From the NCBI RefSeq assembly GCF_039696035.1, contig NZ_CP155567.1:819501-883500 (forward strand): a DNA stretch of 64,000 nt. The letters are read 5' to 3'. Below are positions 37,419 through 46,122 of this stretch, in pieces. The notes under the pieces were generated by a model. That model made no database searches and was not told where the DNA came from. It saw only the letters and a list, made by a program, of their open reading frames with translations. Numbering within the stretch: position 1 is the stretch's first letter; each line of letters starts with the position of its first letter. A program made the position numbers and the translations under genes. The DNA is from Microbulbifer sp. SAOS-129_SWC (lineage in GTDB: Bacteria > Pseudomonadota > Gammaproteobacteria > Pseudomonadales > Cellvibrionaceae).

Positions 37419-39464
37419 TTACATTACCCGCATGCCCGGCTGGGCGCCGGCGTGGGGTTCGAGAATCCACAGGTCCTTGCCGCCGGGGCCGGCGGCCAGC
37501 ACCATGCCCTCGCTGACGCCGAAGCGCATTTTGCGCGGCGCCAGGTTGGCGACCATGACGGTGTGCTTGCCGACCAGGTCTTCGGGCTTGTAGGCACTCT
37601 TGATACCGGCGAATACCTGGCGGGTTTCGCCGCCCAGGTCCAGGGTCAGTTTCAGCAGTTTGCCGGCGCCCTCGACGTGTTCGGCGTTGGCGATCAGTGC
37701 GATGCGCAGGTCTACCTTGGCGAAGTCGTCGAACTGGATTTCGGCGGCGATCGGATCGTCTGCCAGCGGGCCGGTCTTGGCCTCGCCGGCCGCTTCCGCC
37801 TGCAGCTGCGCCAGGGATTCCTTGGCCGCTTCCAGTACCGCATCCACCTGGGGTTTTTCGACCCGTTGCATCAGCGGCTTGAACTTGTTGATGGTGTGGC
37901 CGGCCAGCGGGGTGGTGGCGGTATCCCAATCCAGTTCGGCGCCGAGGAATTCTTCGGCTTTCTTGGCGGTTTGCGGCAGCACCGGCGCCAGCCAGGTGAT
38001 CAGCGCGCGGAACATGTTCACGCCCTGGGAGCAGATCGCCAGTACTTCCGCTTCCTTGCCTTCCTCCTTGGCCAGCGACCAGGGTGCCTTGTCGGCGATC
38101 CAGGCATTGGCGGCGTCGGCGAGACCCATGATCTCGCGCATGGCACGGGCGTATTCGCGGTTCTCGTAAAACTCACCGATACGCGGTGCGGCGTCGACAA
38201 ACTGCTGCCAGAGGGCTGTATCGGCCAGTTCCGCGGCCAGCGTGCCGCCGGACTTGCTGACAAACTTGGCGGTGCGCGAGGCGATATTCACCACCTTGCC
38301 CACCAGGTCGGAGTTTACCCGCGCGATAAAGTCATCCAGGTTCAGGTCCAGGTCGTCGACACTGCCGGTCAGTTTGGCGGCGAAGTAATAGCGCAGGTAT
38401 TCCGGATCCAGGTGATCGAGGTAGTTGCGCGCATTGATGAAGGTGCCGCGCGACTTGGACATCTTCTTGCCGTTGACGGTCAGGAAGCCGTGTACGCACA
38501 CCTTGGTGGGGGTGCGGAAGTCGGCGGAATCCAGCATCGCCGGCCAGAACAGGGCGTGGAAGTTGACGATGTCCTTGCCGATAAAGTGATACACCTCGGC
38601 ATTGCTGTCTTTTTTCCAGTAGTCCTGCCAGTCGCCGCCGTTCTGGTCGCCCTTCTTGTCAAAATAGTTTTTCAGGCTGGCCATATAGCCGATCGGCGCG
38701 TCCAGCCACACGTAGAAATACTTGCCCGGTGCGTCGGGGATCTCGAAGCCGAAGTAGGGCGCATCGCGGGAAATGTCCCATTCCTGCAGCCCTTCATCCA
38801 GCCATTCCGACAGCTTGTTGGCCACTTCGCTCTGCAGGGTGCCCGAGCGGGTCCACTGCTTCAGGAAGTCGGTGAATTCCGGCAGGGTAAAGAAGAAGTG
38901 CTCGGATTCCTTCTCCACCGGCGTGGCGCCGGAGATGGCGGACACCGGGTCGATCAGTTCGGTGGGGCTGTAGGTGGCGCCACAGGCCTCGCAGTTGTCG
39001 CCATACTGGTCCGGGGTCTTGCACTTGGGGCAGGTACCCTTGATATAGCGGTCGGCGAGGAACAGTTCCTTCTCCGGATCGAACGCCTGGGTGATGGTGC
39101 GCGAGGCGATATGGCCGTTGTCGCGCAGGCGCTTGTAGATCATCGCCGACAGCTCGCGATTCTCCTCCGAGTGGGTGGAGTGGTAGTTGTCCACCCCGAT
39201 CAGGAAGTCGGCGAAGTCGCGCTGGTGCTCGGCCTGCATATTGGCGATGTGCTGCTCCGGGGTCAGCCCCAGCTGTTCGGCCTTCAGCATGATGGCGGTG
39301 CCGTGGGCGTCGTCGGCGCACATGTACAGGCAGTCGTGGCCGCGGGCGCGCTGGAAACGCGCCCAGATGTCGGTCTGGATATATTCCAGGATATGCCCCA
39401 GGTGCAGTGAGCCATTGGCATAGGGGAGTGCGCTGGTGACTAGAATGTTGCGCGATTCTGACAT
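37419..39464 (-). CDS. metG: Methionyl-tRNA synthetase
   Basis: The enzyme charges tRNA-Met and has 681 residues, the usual length for the dimeric form. The HIGH motif is HLGH (21-24) and KMSKS is 'KMSKSRG' near residue 333. A zinc knuckle is present ('[18 protein letters not shown]'), and the C-terminal 110 residues are the EMAPII/OB-fold tRNA-binding domain ('[22 protein letters not shown]'). The start at 39464 (MSESRN) is preferred because GGAAGA precedes it; 39476 is possible. It is divergent from the Mrp gene, as in many gammaproteobacteria. Confidence 0.96.
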   Translation of the reverse strand: MSESRNILVTSALPYANGSLHLGHILEYIQTDIWARFQRARGHDCLYMCADDAHGTAIMLKAEQLGLTPEQHIANMQAEHQRDFADFLIGVDNYHSTHSEENRELSAMIYKRLRDNGHIASRTITQAFDPEKELFLADRYIKGTCPKCKTPDQYGDNCEACGATYSPTELIDPVSAISGATPVEKESEHFFFTLPEFTDFLKQWTRSGTLQSEVANKLSEWLDEGLQEWDISRDAPYFGFEIPDAPGKYFYVWLDAPIGYMASLKNYFDKKGDQNGGDWQDYWKKDSNAEVYHFIGKDIVNFHALFWPAMLDSADFRTPTKVCVHGFLTVNGKKMSKSRGTFINARNYLDHLDPEYLRYYFAAKLTGSVDDLDLNLDDFIARVNSDLVGKVVNIASRTAKFVSKSGGTLAAELADTALWQQFVDAAPRIGEFYENREYARAMREIMGLADAANAWIADKAPWSLAKEEGKEAEVLAICSQGVNMFRALITWLAPVLPQTAKKAEEFLGAELDWDTATTPLAGHTINKFKPLMQRVEKPQVDAVLEAAKESLAQLQAEAAGEAKTGPLADDPIAAEIQFDDFAKVDLRIALIANAEHVEGAGKLLKLTLDLGGETRQVFAGIKSAYKPEDLVGKHTVMVANLAPRKMRFGVSEGMVLAAGPGGKDLWILEPHAGAQPGMRVM

Positions 39465-39661
39465 CGGTTCTTCCATCGGCTGAGGGGTGTGGCCCGTTTT
39501 CCGGATCGGGATCGGGCGTCGTCAAAAGACCGCGGAATATAGCAGATTTGCGCTGTGGCTGGGAGCCGCGTGCGGTCCTCCGAGCAGCCTGCGCGGCTGG
39601 CGCTGTCGGAGTTCATCCCCCACAATGCCGCCCAACGAAGATCCGCGAAGAGGGACATACA

Positions 39662-40819
39662 GTGAGCGATCACCACCACGAACACGACCATGACCACGCA
39701 GACGTGCCCGCAGACGTGCAGGACGCGCTGGAGCAGCTGGCGGAGTGTCTCGGCGGCCTGACCGACCCGGCCACGGACCTGCTGCTGGACGAGCTGGACG
39801 CGGAAATCGAAGTGGGCTTTGAGAATGGCACCGTTTTCGTCGGCCTGACCCTCGGTTATCCCTGCGCCAGCCAGGAGGAAGCCTGGGCGGCGCGGGTACG
39901 CGAGGCGTGTCTGCCGGCGCTGGCAGGCGGGCCGCTGGCCGAGGCCACACTGCAGTTCGAGCTGTTCAGCGAGATACCGGCAACCCCGGCGGCGGAAGTC
40001 CCGGAACCGCTGCAGGGCGTAAAGAACATCATCGCCGTGGCGTCCGGCAAGGGCGGTGTGGGCAAATCCACCACCGCGGTGAACCTGGCGCTGGCGCTGG
40101 CGGCCGAGGGGGCCAGTGTGGGTCTGCTGGATGCCGACATCTACGGCCCCAGCCTGCCCACCATGCTCGGTACCGAGGGCGTGCGTCCGCAGGTCAAGGC
40201 ACAGAAGTTCTTCCTGCCGGTGGTGGCGCAGGGCCTGAAGACCATGTCGCTCGGCTATCTGCTGACCGAGGATACACCGGCGGTGTGGCGCGGGCCCATG
40301 GCCAGCGGTGCGCTGAACCAGATACTGACCCAGACCCTGTGGTGCGATGACGGCAACGAGCTGGATTACCTGGTGGTGGATATGCCGCCCGGCACCGGCG
40401 ATATCCAGCTGACGCTGGCGCAGAAGGCCACGCTGGCCGGCGCCGTGATCGTGACCACGCCGCAGGACCTGGCCCTGAAGGATGCGATCAAGGGCGTGGA
40501 GATGTTCCGCAAGGTGTCGGTGCCGGTACTGGGGATCGTTGAGAATATGTCCCTGCACACCTGCTCCAACTGCGGCCACAGCGAGCCGATCTTCGGCAGC
40601 GGCGGCGGCGAGCGCATCGCCGCCAGCTTCGACACGCGCCTGCTGGGGCAACTGCCGCTGGCGCTGGCGATCCGCGAGGACGCCGATGGCGGTCACCCCA
40701 CGGTAGCGGCAGATCCCGCTGGCGAGGTTGCCGGCCGCTACCGCGAGATCGCGCGGCGCGCGGCGGCACAGGTGTGGCTGGCGGCGGGGGAGAGCGGCCC
40801 GGAAATCGAATTGGTGTGA
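39662..40819 (+). CDS. apbC: Iron-sulfur cluster carrier protein ApbC (Mrp)
   Basis: The product has 385 residues from the GTG at 39662, with AGAGGGA upstream. An MIP18-like N-terminal domain (about 15-100) precedes the P-loop ATPase with a deviant Walker A 'SGKGGVGKST', 'DMPPGTGDIQL', and the cluster-binding 'CSNCGH'. It carries and delivers [4Fe-4S] clusters. The extreme N-terminus is histidine-rich (HHHEHDHDH), a possible metal-binding addition not seen in E. coli. Confidence 0.94.
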   Translation: MSDHHHEHDHDHADVPADVQDALEQLAECLGGLTDPATDLLLDELDAEIEVGFENGTVFVGLTLGYPCASQEEAWAARVREACLPALAGGPLAEATLQFELFSEIPATPAAEVPEPLQGVKNIIAVASGKGGVGKSTTAVNLALALAAEGASVGLLDADIYGPSLPTMLGTEGVRPQVKAQKFFLPVVAQGLKTMSLGYLLTEDTPAVWRGPMASGALNQILTQTLWCDDGNELDYLVVDMPPGTGDIQLTLAQKATLAGAVIVTTPQDLALKDAIKGVEMFRKVSVPVLGIVENMSLHTCSNCGHSEPIFGSGGGERIAASFDTRLLGQLPLALAIREDADGGHPTVAADPAGEVAGRYREIARRAAAQVWLAAGESGPEIELV

Positions 40820-40940
40820 ACCATGACTCTTATGGGGTATTTCCGCTAGTCGGGACTTTTGCGAGAATCTGTGAACTTTCGATGCGACAGGTCAATTGGC
40901 GCCAGAGGGACTGGCGCGCAATGCATACAGGGAAGCTCGC

Positions 40941-41396
40941 ATGTCTCCATATTTCGCCATTCAATATATTCCTTCCGAGCGTGTGGCTCGGGTCGCTTTT
41001 GCCGGCCGCCTGGAGCTGGCTGAGCGCGTCAGGGCCATGCGGCAAGTGGCCGAGAAGTATCATCACCTGAAGCCATTGCGCCTGCTGGTGGATCTGCGCT
41101 ACCAGGATCCATCCTCGATGGCTGCCGGCGAACAGCGGCAAATGGCCGAGTTTGTGCGCACCAATCCGGTGCTGCGCGAGGCGCATATCGCCATGCTGTA
41201 CGGCCGTGATTACCGCGCCACGGCGCTGGTGTCCGGGCTGGTGGCCAGGGCATTGCCCAATGCGCGGGCGTTTATGGTGGAGTCCGAAGCGATGGCCTGG
41301 TTGCGCGTGGCGTATACCCGCCACTGTCCGGTGCCGGTAGCCGCCGCGGGCCGCTTTGGTGGCGTAAGGTCGGTATCCAAAGTGGGCGCTGGTTAG
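40941..41396 (+). CDS. SpoIIAA-like (STAS/CRAL-TRIO-type) small protein, copy 1
   Basis: The product has 151 residues from the ATG at 40941 (AGGGAAG upstream). 'VARVAFAGRLELAERVRAMRQV' and 'LRLLVDLRYQDPSSMAAGEQRQMAEFV' resemble the SpoIIAA-like domain in which a short protein mimics a STAS fold. It is not an anti-sigma system by itself, since no cognate kinase is nearby. A paralogue follows 157 bases downstream. The C-terminal 25 residues are basic and unlike the copy. Confidence 0.65.
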   Translation: MSPYFAIQYIPSERVARVAFAGRLELAERVRAMRQVAEKYHHLKPLRLLVDLRYQDPSSMAAGEQRQMAEFVRTNPVLREAHIAMLYGRDYRATALVSGLVARALPNARAFMVESEAMAWLRVAYTRHCPVPVAAAGRFGGVRSVSKVGAG

Positions 41397-41553
41397 TGGT
41401 ATGGACTGCCAAAACCGTCACGAAATAGGAAGTTGTCCCTTTCTTCTGGGTTTTATTAAAAAATAATCCTGCCTATATTGCGTGTAAGGATTCTTGCGCC
41501 ATTCGGTCTCGGCGCAGCAAAGAATGTAGCAGCCCTGTGCACGCGGAACTCTC

Positions 41554-41922
41554 GTGAACTCAAACTTCAAACTGCGCTACCACGTGAATGGTCGCTATGT
41601 GCGCATCACTTTCTTCGGCCTGGTGGGGTTGGAAGGGCGGCTGCAGGCACTGCGGCAGCTGGTGAGCCGATTCGGGCATTTGCACACCCCGCGTTTGCTG
41701 GCGGATATGCGTTACGCCAGGAACCGCATGTCGCCAGCGGAGCTGCGGCAGGTTGCGGAGTTTATCCTGCGCGACCCGCGGCTGCGCCGCGCGCGCATCG
41801 CCGTGCTGCGCGCGCGCGGTCTCAGCCTGTCGGCGATGAGCGCCGAACGCCTGGCCGCACGCGGCCACAACAGCCGTCATTTCCTCGTGGAGTCGCAAGC
41901 GCTGGCCTGGTTGTTGGATTGA
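41554..41922 (+). CDS. SpoIIAA-like small protein, copy 2
   Basis: The product has 122 residues from a GTG start with a weak ribosome site. It aligns with the previous gene throughout ('LLADMRYARNRMSPAELRQVAEF' against 'LLVDLRYQDPSSMAAGEQRQMAEF'; 'FLVESQALAWLL' against 'FMVESEAMAWLR'). The basic middle region ('RDPRLRRARIAVLRARG') is its main difference. Both are probably regulators, but the partner is unknown. Confidence 0.65.
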   Translation: MNSNFKLRYHVNGRYVRITFFGLVGLEGRLQALRQLVSRFGHLHTPRLLADMRYARNRMSPAELRQVAEFILRDPRLRRARIAVLRARGLSLSAMSAERLAARGHNSRHFLVESQALAWLLD

Positions 41923-41938
41923 GTTGCTGAACTGAACA

Positions 41939-41958
41939 CCGCTGCGCGGGCGCAGCGG
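41939..41958. terminator. Hairpin between convergent genes
   Basis: CCGCTGCG (41939-41946) pairs with CGCAGCGG (41951-41958) around a four-base loop, between the small SpoIIAA-like gene and trhO. There is no T-run, so this is a modest terminator call. Confidence 0.4.
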
Positions 41959-41984
41959 GTATTGTCAGCGGCGCCCGCCGGGCG

Positions 41985-42974
41985 TTATTCCGCGCTTCCC
42001 ACCTCGGCCTGGAGGCGGCGCAGTTCGCGCTTTTCGCGCCGGCGTGCAGCGGTGACTTCGCGGGCTTCCTGGCCGATGTGCTGTTCGCCGCGGGTGCGGG
42101 CCAGCTGAATCTGCTTTTCGCGCTCGCGGAAACGGGCGCGGTCGGCCTCACTGACCTTGTCGTAGCAATGTGGGCAGCTGACCCCCTGTTCGAATTGCGG
42201 CGACTGCATCTCCTCGGCGGTGACCGGTATGCGGCAGGCGTTGCACTGCTGGTAGTCACCGCGCTCCAGCTGGTGATTGACGGTGACCCTGTCGTCGAAC
42301 ACGAAGCAGTCGCCCTGCCACAGGGATTCGCCCTCGGGCACCTCTTCCAGGTATTTGAGGATGCCGCCCTGCAGGTGGTAGACCTCTTCAAAGCCCTGTT
42401 CCTTCAGGTAGGCGGTGGACTTCTCGCAGCGGATGCCACCGGTACAGAACATCGCGACCTTTTTGTGTTTGGCCGGATCCAGGTGATCGCTCACGTATTG
42501 CGGGAACTGGCGAAAGCTCTCGGTATTCGGGTTGACCGCGTGCTTGAAAGTGCCCACCTGAAATTCGTAGTCGTTGCGGGTATCGATCAGCAGCACGTCC
42601 GGATCGCTGATCAGCGCGTTCCAGTCGGCGGGCTTCACATAGGTGCCGACACTGCGGCGTGGGTCTATGCCCTCCACACCCATGGTGACTATTTCGCGCT
42701 TCAGCTTCACTTTACTGCGCAGGAACGGCAGCTCAGTGGTGTGGGACTCCTTGTAGTCCAGCTCTGCCAGGCGCGGGTCCGCGCGCAGGTGCGCGAGCAG
42801 GCGGTCGATACCGGCGCGACTGCCGGCGACAGTGCCGTTAATGCCCTCGCGGGCCAGCAGCAAAGTGCCGCGTACGCGCTGTTCGAGCATGAGATTGAGC
42901 AAGGGGTCGCGCAGGGATTCGAAGTCGTCGAGAGTGACGAATTTATACAGCGCGCAGACAACGATCTGGTTCAC
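41985..42974 (-). CDS. trhO: tRNA uridine(34) hydroxylase TrhO (YceA-like rhodanese)
   Basis: The product has 329 residues. The N-terminal domain ('[14 protein letters not shown]') and the rhodanese domain with catalytic Cys in '[14 protein letters not shown]' are diagnostic of TrhO, which makes 5-hydroxyuridine at tRNA position 34. A C-terminal cysteine-rich segment ('CNACRIPV', 'CPHCYD') and a basic helical tail follow. It is transcribed alone. Confidence 0.94.
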   Translation of the reverse strand: MNQIVVCALYKFVTLDDFESLRDPLLNLMLEQRVRGTLLLAREGINGTVAGSRAGIDRLLAHLRADPRLAELDYKESHTTELPFLRSKVKLKREIVTMGVEGIDPRRSVGTYVKPADWNALISDPDVLLIDTRNDYEFQVGTFKHAVNPNTESFRQFPQYVSDHLDPAKHKKVAMFCTGGIRCEKSTAYLKEQGFEEVYHLQGGILKYLEEVPEGESLWQGDCFVFDDRVTVNHQLERGDYQQCNACRIPVTAEEMQSPQFEQGVSCPHCYDKVSEADRARFREREKQIQLARTRGEQHIGQEAREVTAARRREKRELRRLQAEVGSAE

Positions 42975-43189
42975 GGTAGCTTTCCTCTTTGCGGGCCGGA
43001 GCGTAAATCCGGGGCATGACTGACTTTTTCAGCGTTCCTGAAAAATCGCCGCGCATTTTATCGCAGCTGCGGGTGTTTGTCGTACATTTATCAGACAGCG
43101 GGCACGGCGGCTAAAAAACGATTGACCGGTGGGCCACAAGTTGTCAAAGTTTCCGCCGAATTACAGTGGCCACAGTGAGGCTTTCCCCG

Positions 43190-43450
43190 ATGAATGAAGA
43201 GTTTGAACCCCGAGTCTCAGAATTGAGCCGCGACTTCAACGAAGGTGACCTGACGGTTCAGATCGACATTTACGAAGACGGCGAGGGCGGTTGGCTGTTG
43301 GAGATTGTCGACGAGGACAACAATTGCACGGTTTGGGAAGATGCCTTCGACAGTGAGCAGGACGCCCTCGACGAGGCGCTGGACGCGCTTGAGGACGAAG
43401 GTATCCAGGCCTTCGTCGGCCCGGTGCAGGAGACTGACGGGAGCCTGTAA
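43190..43450 (+). CDS. Small acidic protein of unknown function
   Basis: The product has 86 residues from the ATG at 43190 (GAGG nine bases upstream). Strongly acidic: 'YEDGEGGWLLEIVDEDNNC', 'WEDAFDSEQDALDEALDALEDEG'. The compact mixed alpha/beta pattern is typical of small conserved gammaproteobacterial proteins. No motif suggests a function. Confidence 0.75.
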   Translation: MNEEFEPRVSELSRDFNEGDLTVQIDIYEDGEGGWLLEIVDEDNNCTVWEDAFDSEQDALDEALDALEDEGIQAFVGPVQETDGSL

Positions 43451-43581
43451 GTCACGGCGCCGATGGCCGCAGCGATGACCGTGAACTGTGCTGCGCAAAT
43501 TCCCTGCTATGGTTATATGTAGAAGGGATTCGCGACAGTGTGACAGCGCACTACCCAATCACGGTACCTTCAGGAGGCAGC

Positions 43582-43611
43582 ATGGAATGTTGCTTCCGGG
43601 GTGCCACCTGA
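43582..43611 (+). promoter_or_regulatory. Nine-codon leader ORF with strong ribosome site
   Basis: AGGAGG at 43572-43577 precedes ATG 43582; the frame reads nine codons and stops at TGA 43609-43611. The next gene, in the same frame, starts at GTG 43621, which has no ribosome site of its own, so re-initiation after the leader is a reasonable reading. Confidence 0.5.
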
Positions 43612-43620
43612 TGTTCGCGG

Positions 43621-44178
43621 GTGGTCCTTTTGTCGAGCAAAGCGGTTTTCTTCTTGCCTCTGTTGTTGTCTGCACTACCGCTGGCTGCGACAGAAATCCC
43701 ACTCTCCAATCACCGCGTGCTGCAAACCGATCTGCTGGAGGCGCGGCTGATCTCCGAACTCAGCGGCTACGCGATTCTGTCCGGACGCAGTTGCATTGAC
43801 TGCGACGAGAATCCCTCCATCTACATCCGCAAGATTCCCCCCGCGTCGCCGGCGCACGCCGAAGGCGATGGCAGTGATGACCGGCAGGGCGAAAACGAGC
43901 GCTATACCTATCCCGGCGAGTACCGCGACTACCTGAGCAAGGAGCTGGTGGAAAAGACGCGCCTGTTCTACGGCCGCTGTTATGAAAACCAGCCGGCGCT
44001 GTTATGGCTGAGCGAATACCGGGAGACGGGCGGTTGGGTCAAATCGGAATATCTGGTCGTATTTGATGAAGACGGCCTGGAATCCCGTTACAACGAGAAC
44101 CGCCAGCCGAGCATTCCCTATACCGAAAACAAGCACTGCGTGGAACTGCCCGGTATCCGCGCGGAAACCGAGCCCTAG
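43621..44178 (+). CDS. Secreted protein of unknown function
   Basis: The product has 185 residues from a GTG start. A hydrophobic signal ('VFFLPLLLSALPLAAT') precedes a mature domain with four cysteines near residues 58, 61, 119 and 173 ('SCIDCDEN', 'GRCYEN', 'KHCVEL') that may form disulfides. There is no recognised family. Translation appears to depend on the leader ORF immediately upstream. An alternative ATG at 43611 leads into another frame that ends at 43799 and is not favoured. Confidence 0.7.
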   Translation: MVLLSSKAVFFLPLLLSALPLAATEIPLSNHRVLQTDLLEARLISELSGYAILSGRSCIDCDENPSIYIRKIPPASPAHAEGDGSDDRQGENERYTYPGEYRDYLSKELVEKTRLFYGRCYENQPALLWLSEYRETGGWVKSEYLVVFDEDGLESRYNENRQPSIPYTENKHCVELPGIRAETEP

Positions 44179-44283
44179 TCCGTACATCGTGAGCGCCGAT
44201 GCGTGTACCCTGCCGAAAGACGCCGGGCGCGCAGCGCTTGTTGGCGCCGGTGAAGGGTTCGCTCCGATCGCCTTGCAGCGGGC

Positions 44284-44311
44284 AAAAAAAGCCCCGCGGA
44301 GGGAGCGGGGC
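44284..44311 (-). terminator. Rho-independent terminator of the 3D-domain gene
   Basis: On the minus strand the stem GCCCCGC / GCGGGGC (44291-44311, 7-base loop) is followed by seven T (44284-44290). It is a textbook terminator 50 bases after the stop. Confidence 0.85.
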
Positions 44312-44361
44312 ATACAGACCGCGGTGTGACCGCGGTTATGATATTAGTCTGTTATTGGGGC

Positions 44362-44760
44362 TTATTTGTGGCCCCAGATAATCTTCAGTTTTTTCTTACC
44401 CCACGAGCGGGCTTTCTTGATGTCTTTCTCCATCCACACATCGATACGATTGCGGAAGCGTTTGTTCATGCGGTCGCGTACCGTGTAGGTACCCGGCAGG
44501 CCTTCAATACGTACCTTGGTACCGTTGGTCAGACCATGCTTCTCCAGGTCGCGGGACACGGCAATCACCTTCTGGCCGGGGCGCAAGCGGTTGTTCCAGG
44601 CTGCAACCCAGGGGTCGCCGTCAGTCTGACCAGGCACAGAGTTGTAGGCTGTGGCGTCCACGGTCATGGATTTCTTGCTCGCAGCAGAAGTATTAAAGCT
44701 GACGGCAGCGGCGAGAATGGCGATCCCAATAAATGCTGATTTGCGCAGAGTCTGTTTCAT
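44362..44760 (-). CDS. Secreted 3D-domain protein
   Basis: The product has 132 residues. A signal peptide ends 'FNTSAAS' near residue 27. The mature domain is the '3D' (DDD) double-psi barrel: 'VDATAYNSVPGQTDGDPW' and 'YTVRDRMNKRFRNRIDVWM' supply the conserved aspartates. Such domains occur in MltA-like and Rpf-type cell-wall enzymes; this short form has no other catalytic domain. It is probably periplasmic or secreted and acts on peptidoglycan, which remains inference. Confidence 0.85.
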   Translation of the reverse strand: MKQTLRKSAFIGIAILAAAVSFNTSAASKKSMTVDATAYNSVPGQTDGDPWVAAWNNRLRPGQKVIAVSRDLEKHGLTNGTKVRIEGLPGTYTVRDRMNKRFRNRIDVWMEKDIKKARSWGKKKLKIIWGHK

Positions 44761-45354
44761 AGCGTCCCGATACCTCCAGGATTCAAACTGTCACAGGCCA
44801 AAATCTGCCTGTGAAATTTCCAAGTTCGTTTGGAAATAACTGATCAATATTTAATCAGTGGTGGCTATATTACAGGGCCAATACGCTTTATCAAATTTTT
44901 CCTACAGATCGCGCAATAGCCATACGGTATATCAGGGTATTTTGTTTGGTGAGTATTTTCCACCTATTTAGAGCCTTAAATTGAGATAAAAATCTTCACG
45001 AATTGCTTTCATTCAAATCAAATACCAGTGTTCGGTCACAAAAAGAGTAATTGATTGCTTTGGCAGGATGTCGTCTGACAGCGATGTCATCCTAACGTCT
45101 GGTTATTTTGTGAACGAAATGGCGCTCCTAAAATTGGGAATTTGGGGAGATAATTTTTTACTTTCTATTTGCGACCGGCCCGTCACGAACAGGGTTGTCC
45201 ACAGGTTTGTGCACTGGTGAGGCTGTTGGCGGCCCTGAGCGGGGGTGGTTCTCAGTAGGCGCAGCAGGCGCAATAGGGGGCGGGCAGTGAGGGCGGGCGT
45301 GGCGGTGTGCGGTGGGGCGGCCGCAGGCGCCCTTACCGGCGCCGATGCGGTGGA
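44761..45354. other. 594-base intergenic region with an AT-rich block
   Basis: Bases about 44820-45165 are conspicuously AT-rich against a GC-rich genome. The block lies upstream of the minus-strand 3D gene and downstream of the minus-strand TPR gene. No tRNA, ORF with family support or repeat was found. It may hold a strong promoter or nucleoid-protein (H-NS-like) binding region. Confidence 0.45.
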
Positions 45355-46038
45355 TCAGAGTGCCGTCGTGCTGGTGCGAACCGCCGGGTTGGCCTGGCGG
45401 CGGAGCCCCGAAAGGTAGTTGCTGTCTTCCTGCAGGTCGGAAAAACCGTGCCGGTCGTCCAGTTCTACGGCCTTCTCCAGCCAGCCGATGGCCTCCTCCA
45501 GGTTGCCCTGCCACTCGCACACCTGCCCCAGGTTGAAGTAGGTGATGGCGAGATTGTGCCATTCGCGCTCGCGGAACAGGCCGTGGGCGGCGCTGCTGTA
45601 AAGCTGGTAGGCACTGCGCAGCAGGCGCGCCTTGTGGCTCGGGTCTGTCTCGCTGGCGGCCTGCTGATGGTAGGTGTGCGCCAGTGCCGAGCGCACCCGC
45701 GCACTGGATTCCTCCAGGTGCGCGCCGCTGTCCAGGTAGTTGAGTACCGCCTCGAACTGGGCGCGGGCGAGGGGGTAGAGTTCCGGGTGATCGCGCCCGC
45801 CGAGAGCGTTCAGGACTATCCCGTAGCGGTAGCGCAGGGCCTGCTGCTGCTGGGGTTGGGCGGCCAGATCGCCGATCGCTTTTTCATACAGGGGCAGGGC
45901 GGCATCCAGATCGCCGCCGAGGGCCAATTGTTCGGCTTCATCCACCAGCTGTGCCGGGGCCGGTGCGGGCGCCGCGATGGCGGCAGCGGGTGCCAGCAGC
46001 GCGGAGCAAAGCAGCAGTCTGTTCAGGGGGCGGTACAT
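45355..46038 (-). CDS. Secreted TPR-like protein
   Basis: The product has 227 residues. A signal peptide ends 'AAIAAPAPAPA' near residue 25. The rest is TPR-like: 'GGDLDAALPLYEKAIGDLA', 'LAHTYHQQAASE', 'VCEWQGNLEEAIGWLEKAVEL'. Probably a periplasmic adaptor. It is 84 bases downstream of the large FAD dehydrogenase gene in the same direction, but the connection is unclear. Confidence 0.8.
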   Translation of the reverse strand: MYRPLNRLLLCSALLAPAAAIAAPAPAPAQLVDEAEQLALGGDLDAALPLYEKAIGDLAAQPQQQQALRYRYGIVLNALGGRDHPELYPLARAQFEAVLNYLDSGAHLEESSARVRSALAHTYHQQAASETDPSHKARLLRSAYQLYSSAAHGLFREREWHNLAITYFNLGQVCEWQGNLEEAIGWLEKAVELDDRHGFSDLQEDSNYLSGLRRQANPAVRTSTTAL

Positions 46039-46122
46039 CTTATCGGTAGTCCTAGCTGTGATACTGCGGCGGCAGGGCGCGCAGCGCGCACCTTTACCGA
46101 ACGGGTTGCGATACCGTCAGTA

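Noticed and set aside
37452..39410. 652-codon open frame opposite metG
   Set aside because: Product of the GC-rich codon pattern of metG on the opposite strand. No ribosome site, no family similarity, and metG itself is unmistakable.
43611..43799. Alternative gene starting at the ATG overlapping the leader stop
   Set aside because: The frame ends after 62 codons, while the overlapping frame continues to 44178 with a signal peptide and a cysteine-containing domain.
45193..45204. DnaA-box-like TTGTCCACA
   Set aside because: A single imperfect copy with no cluster of boxes and no replication gene nearby.
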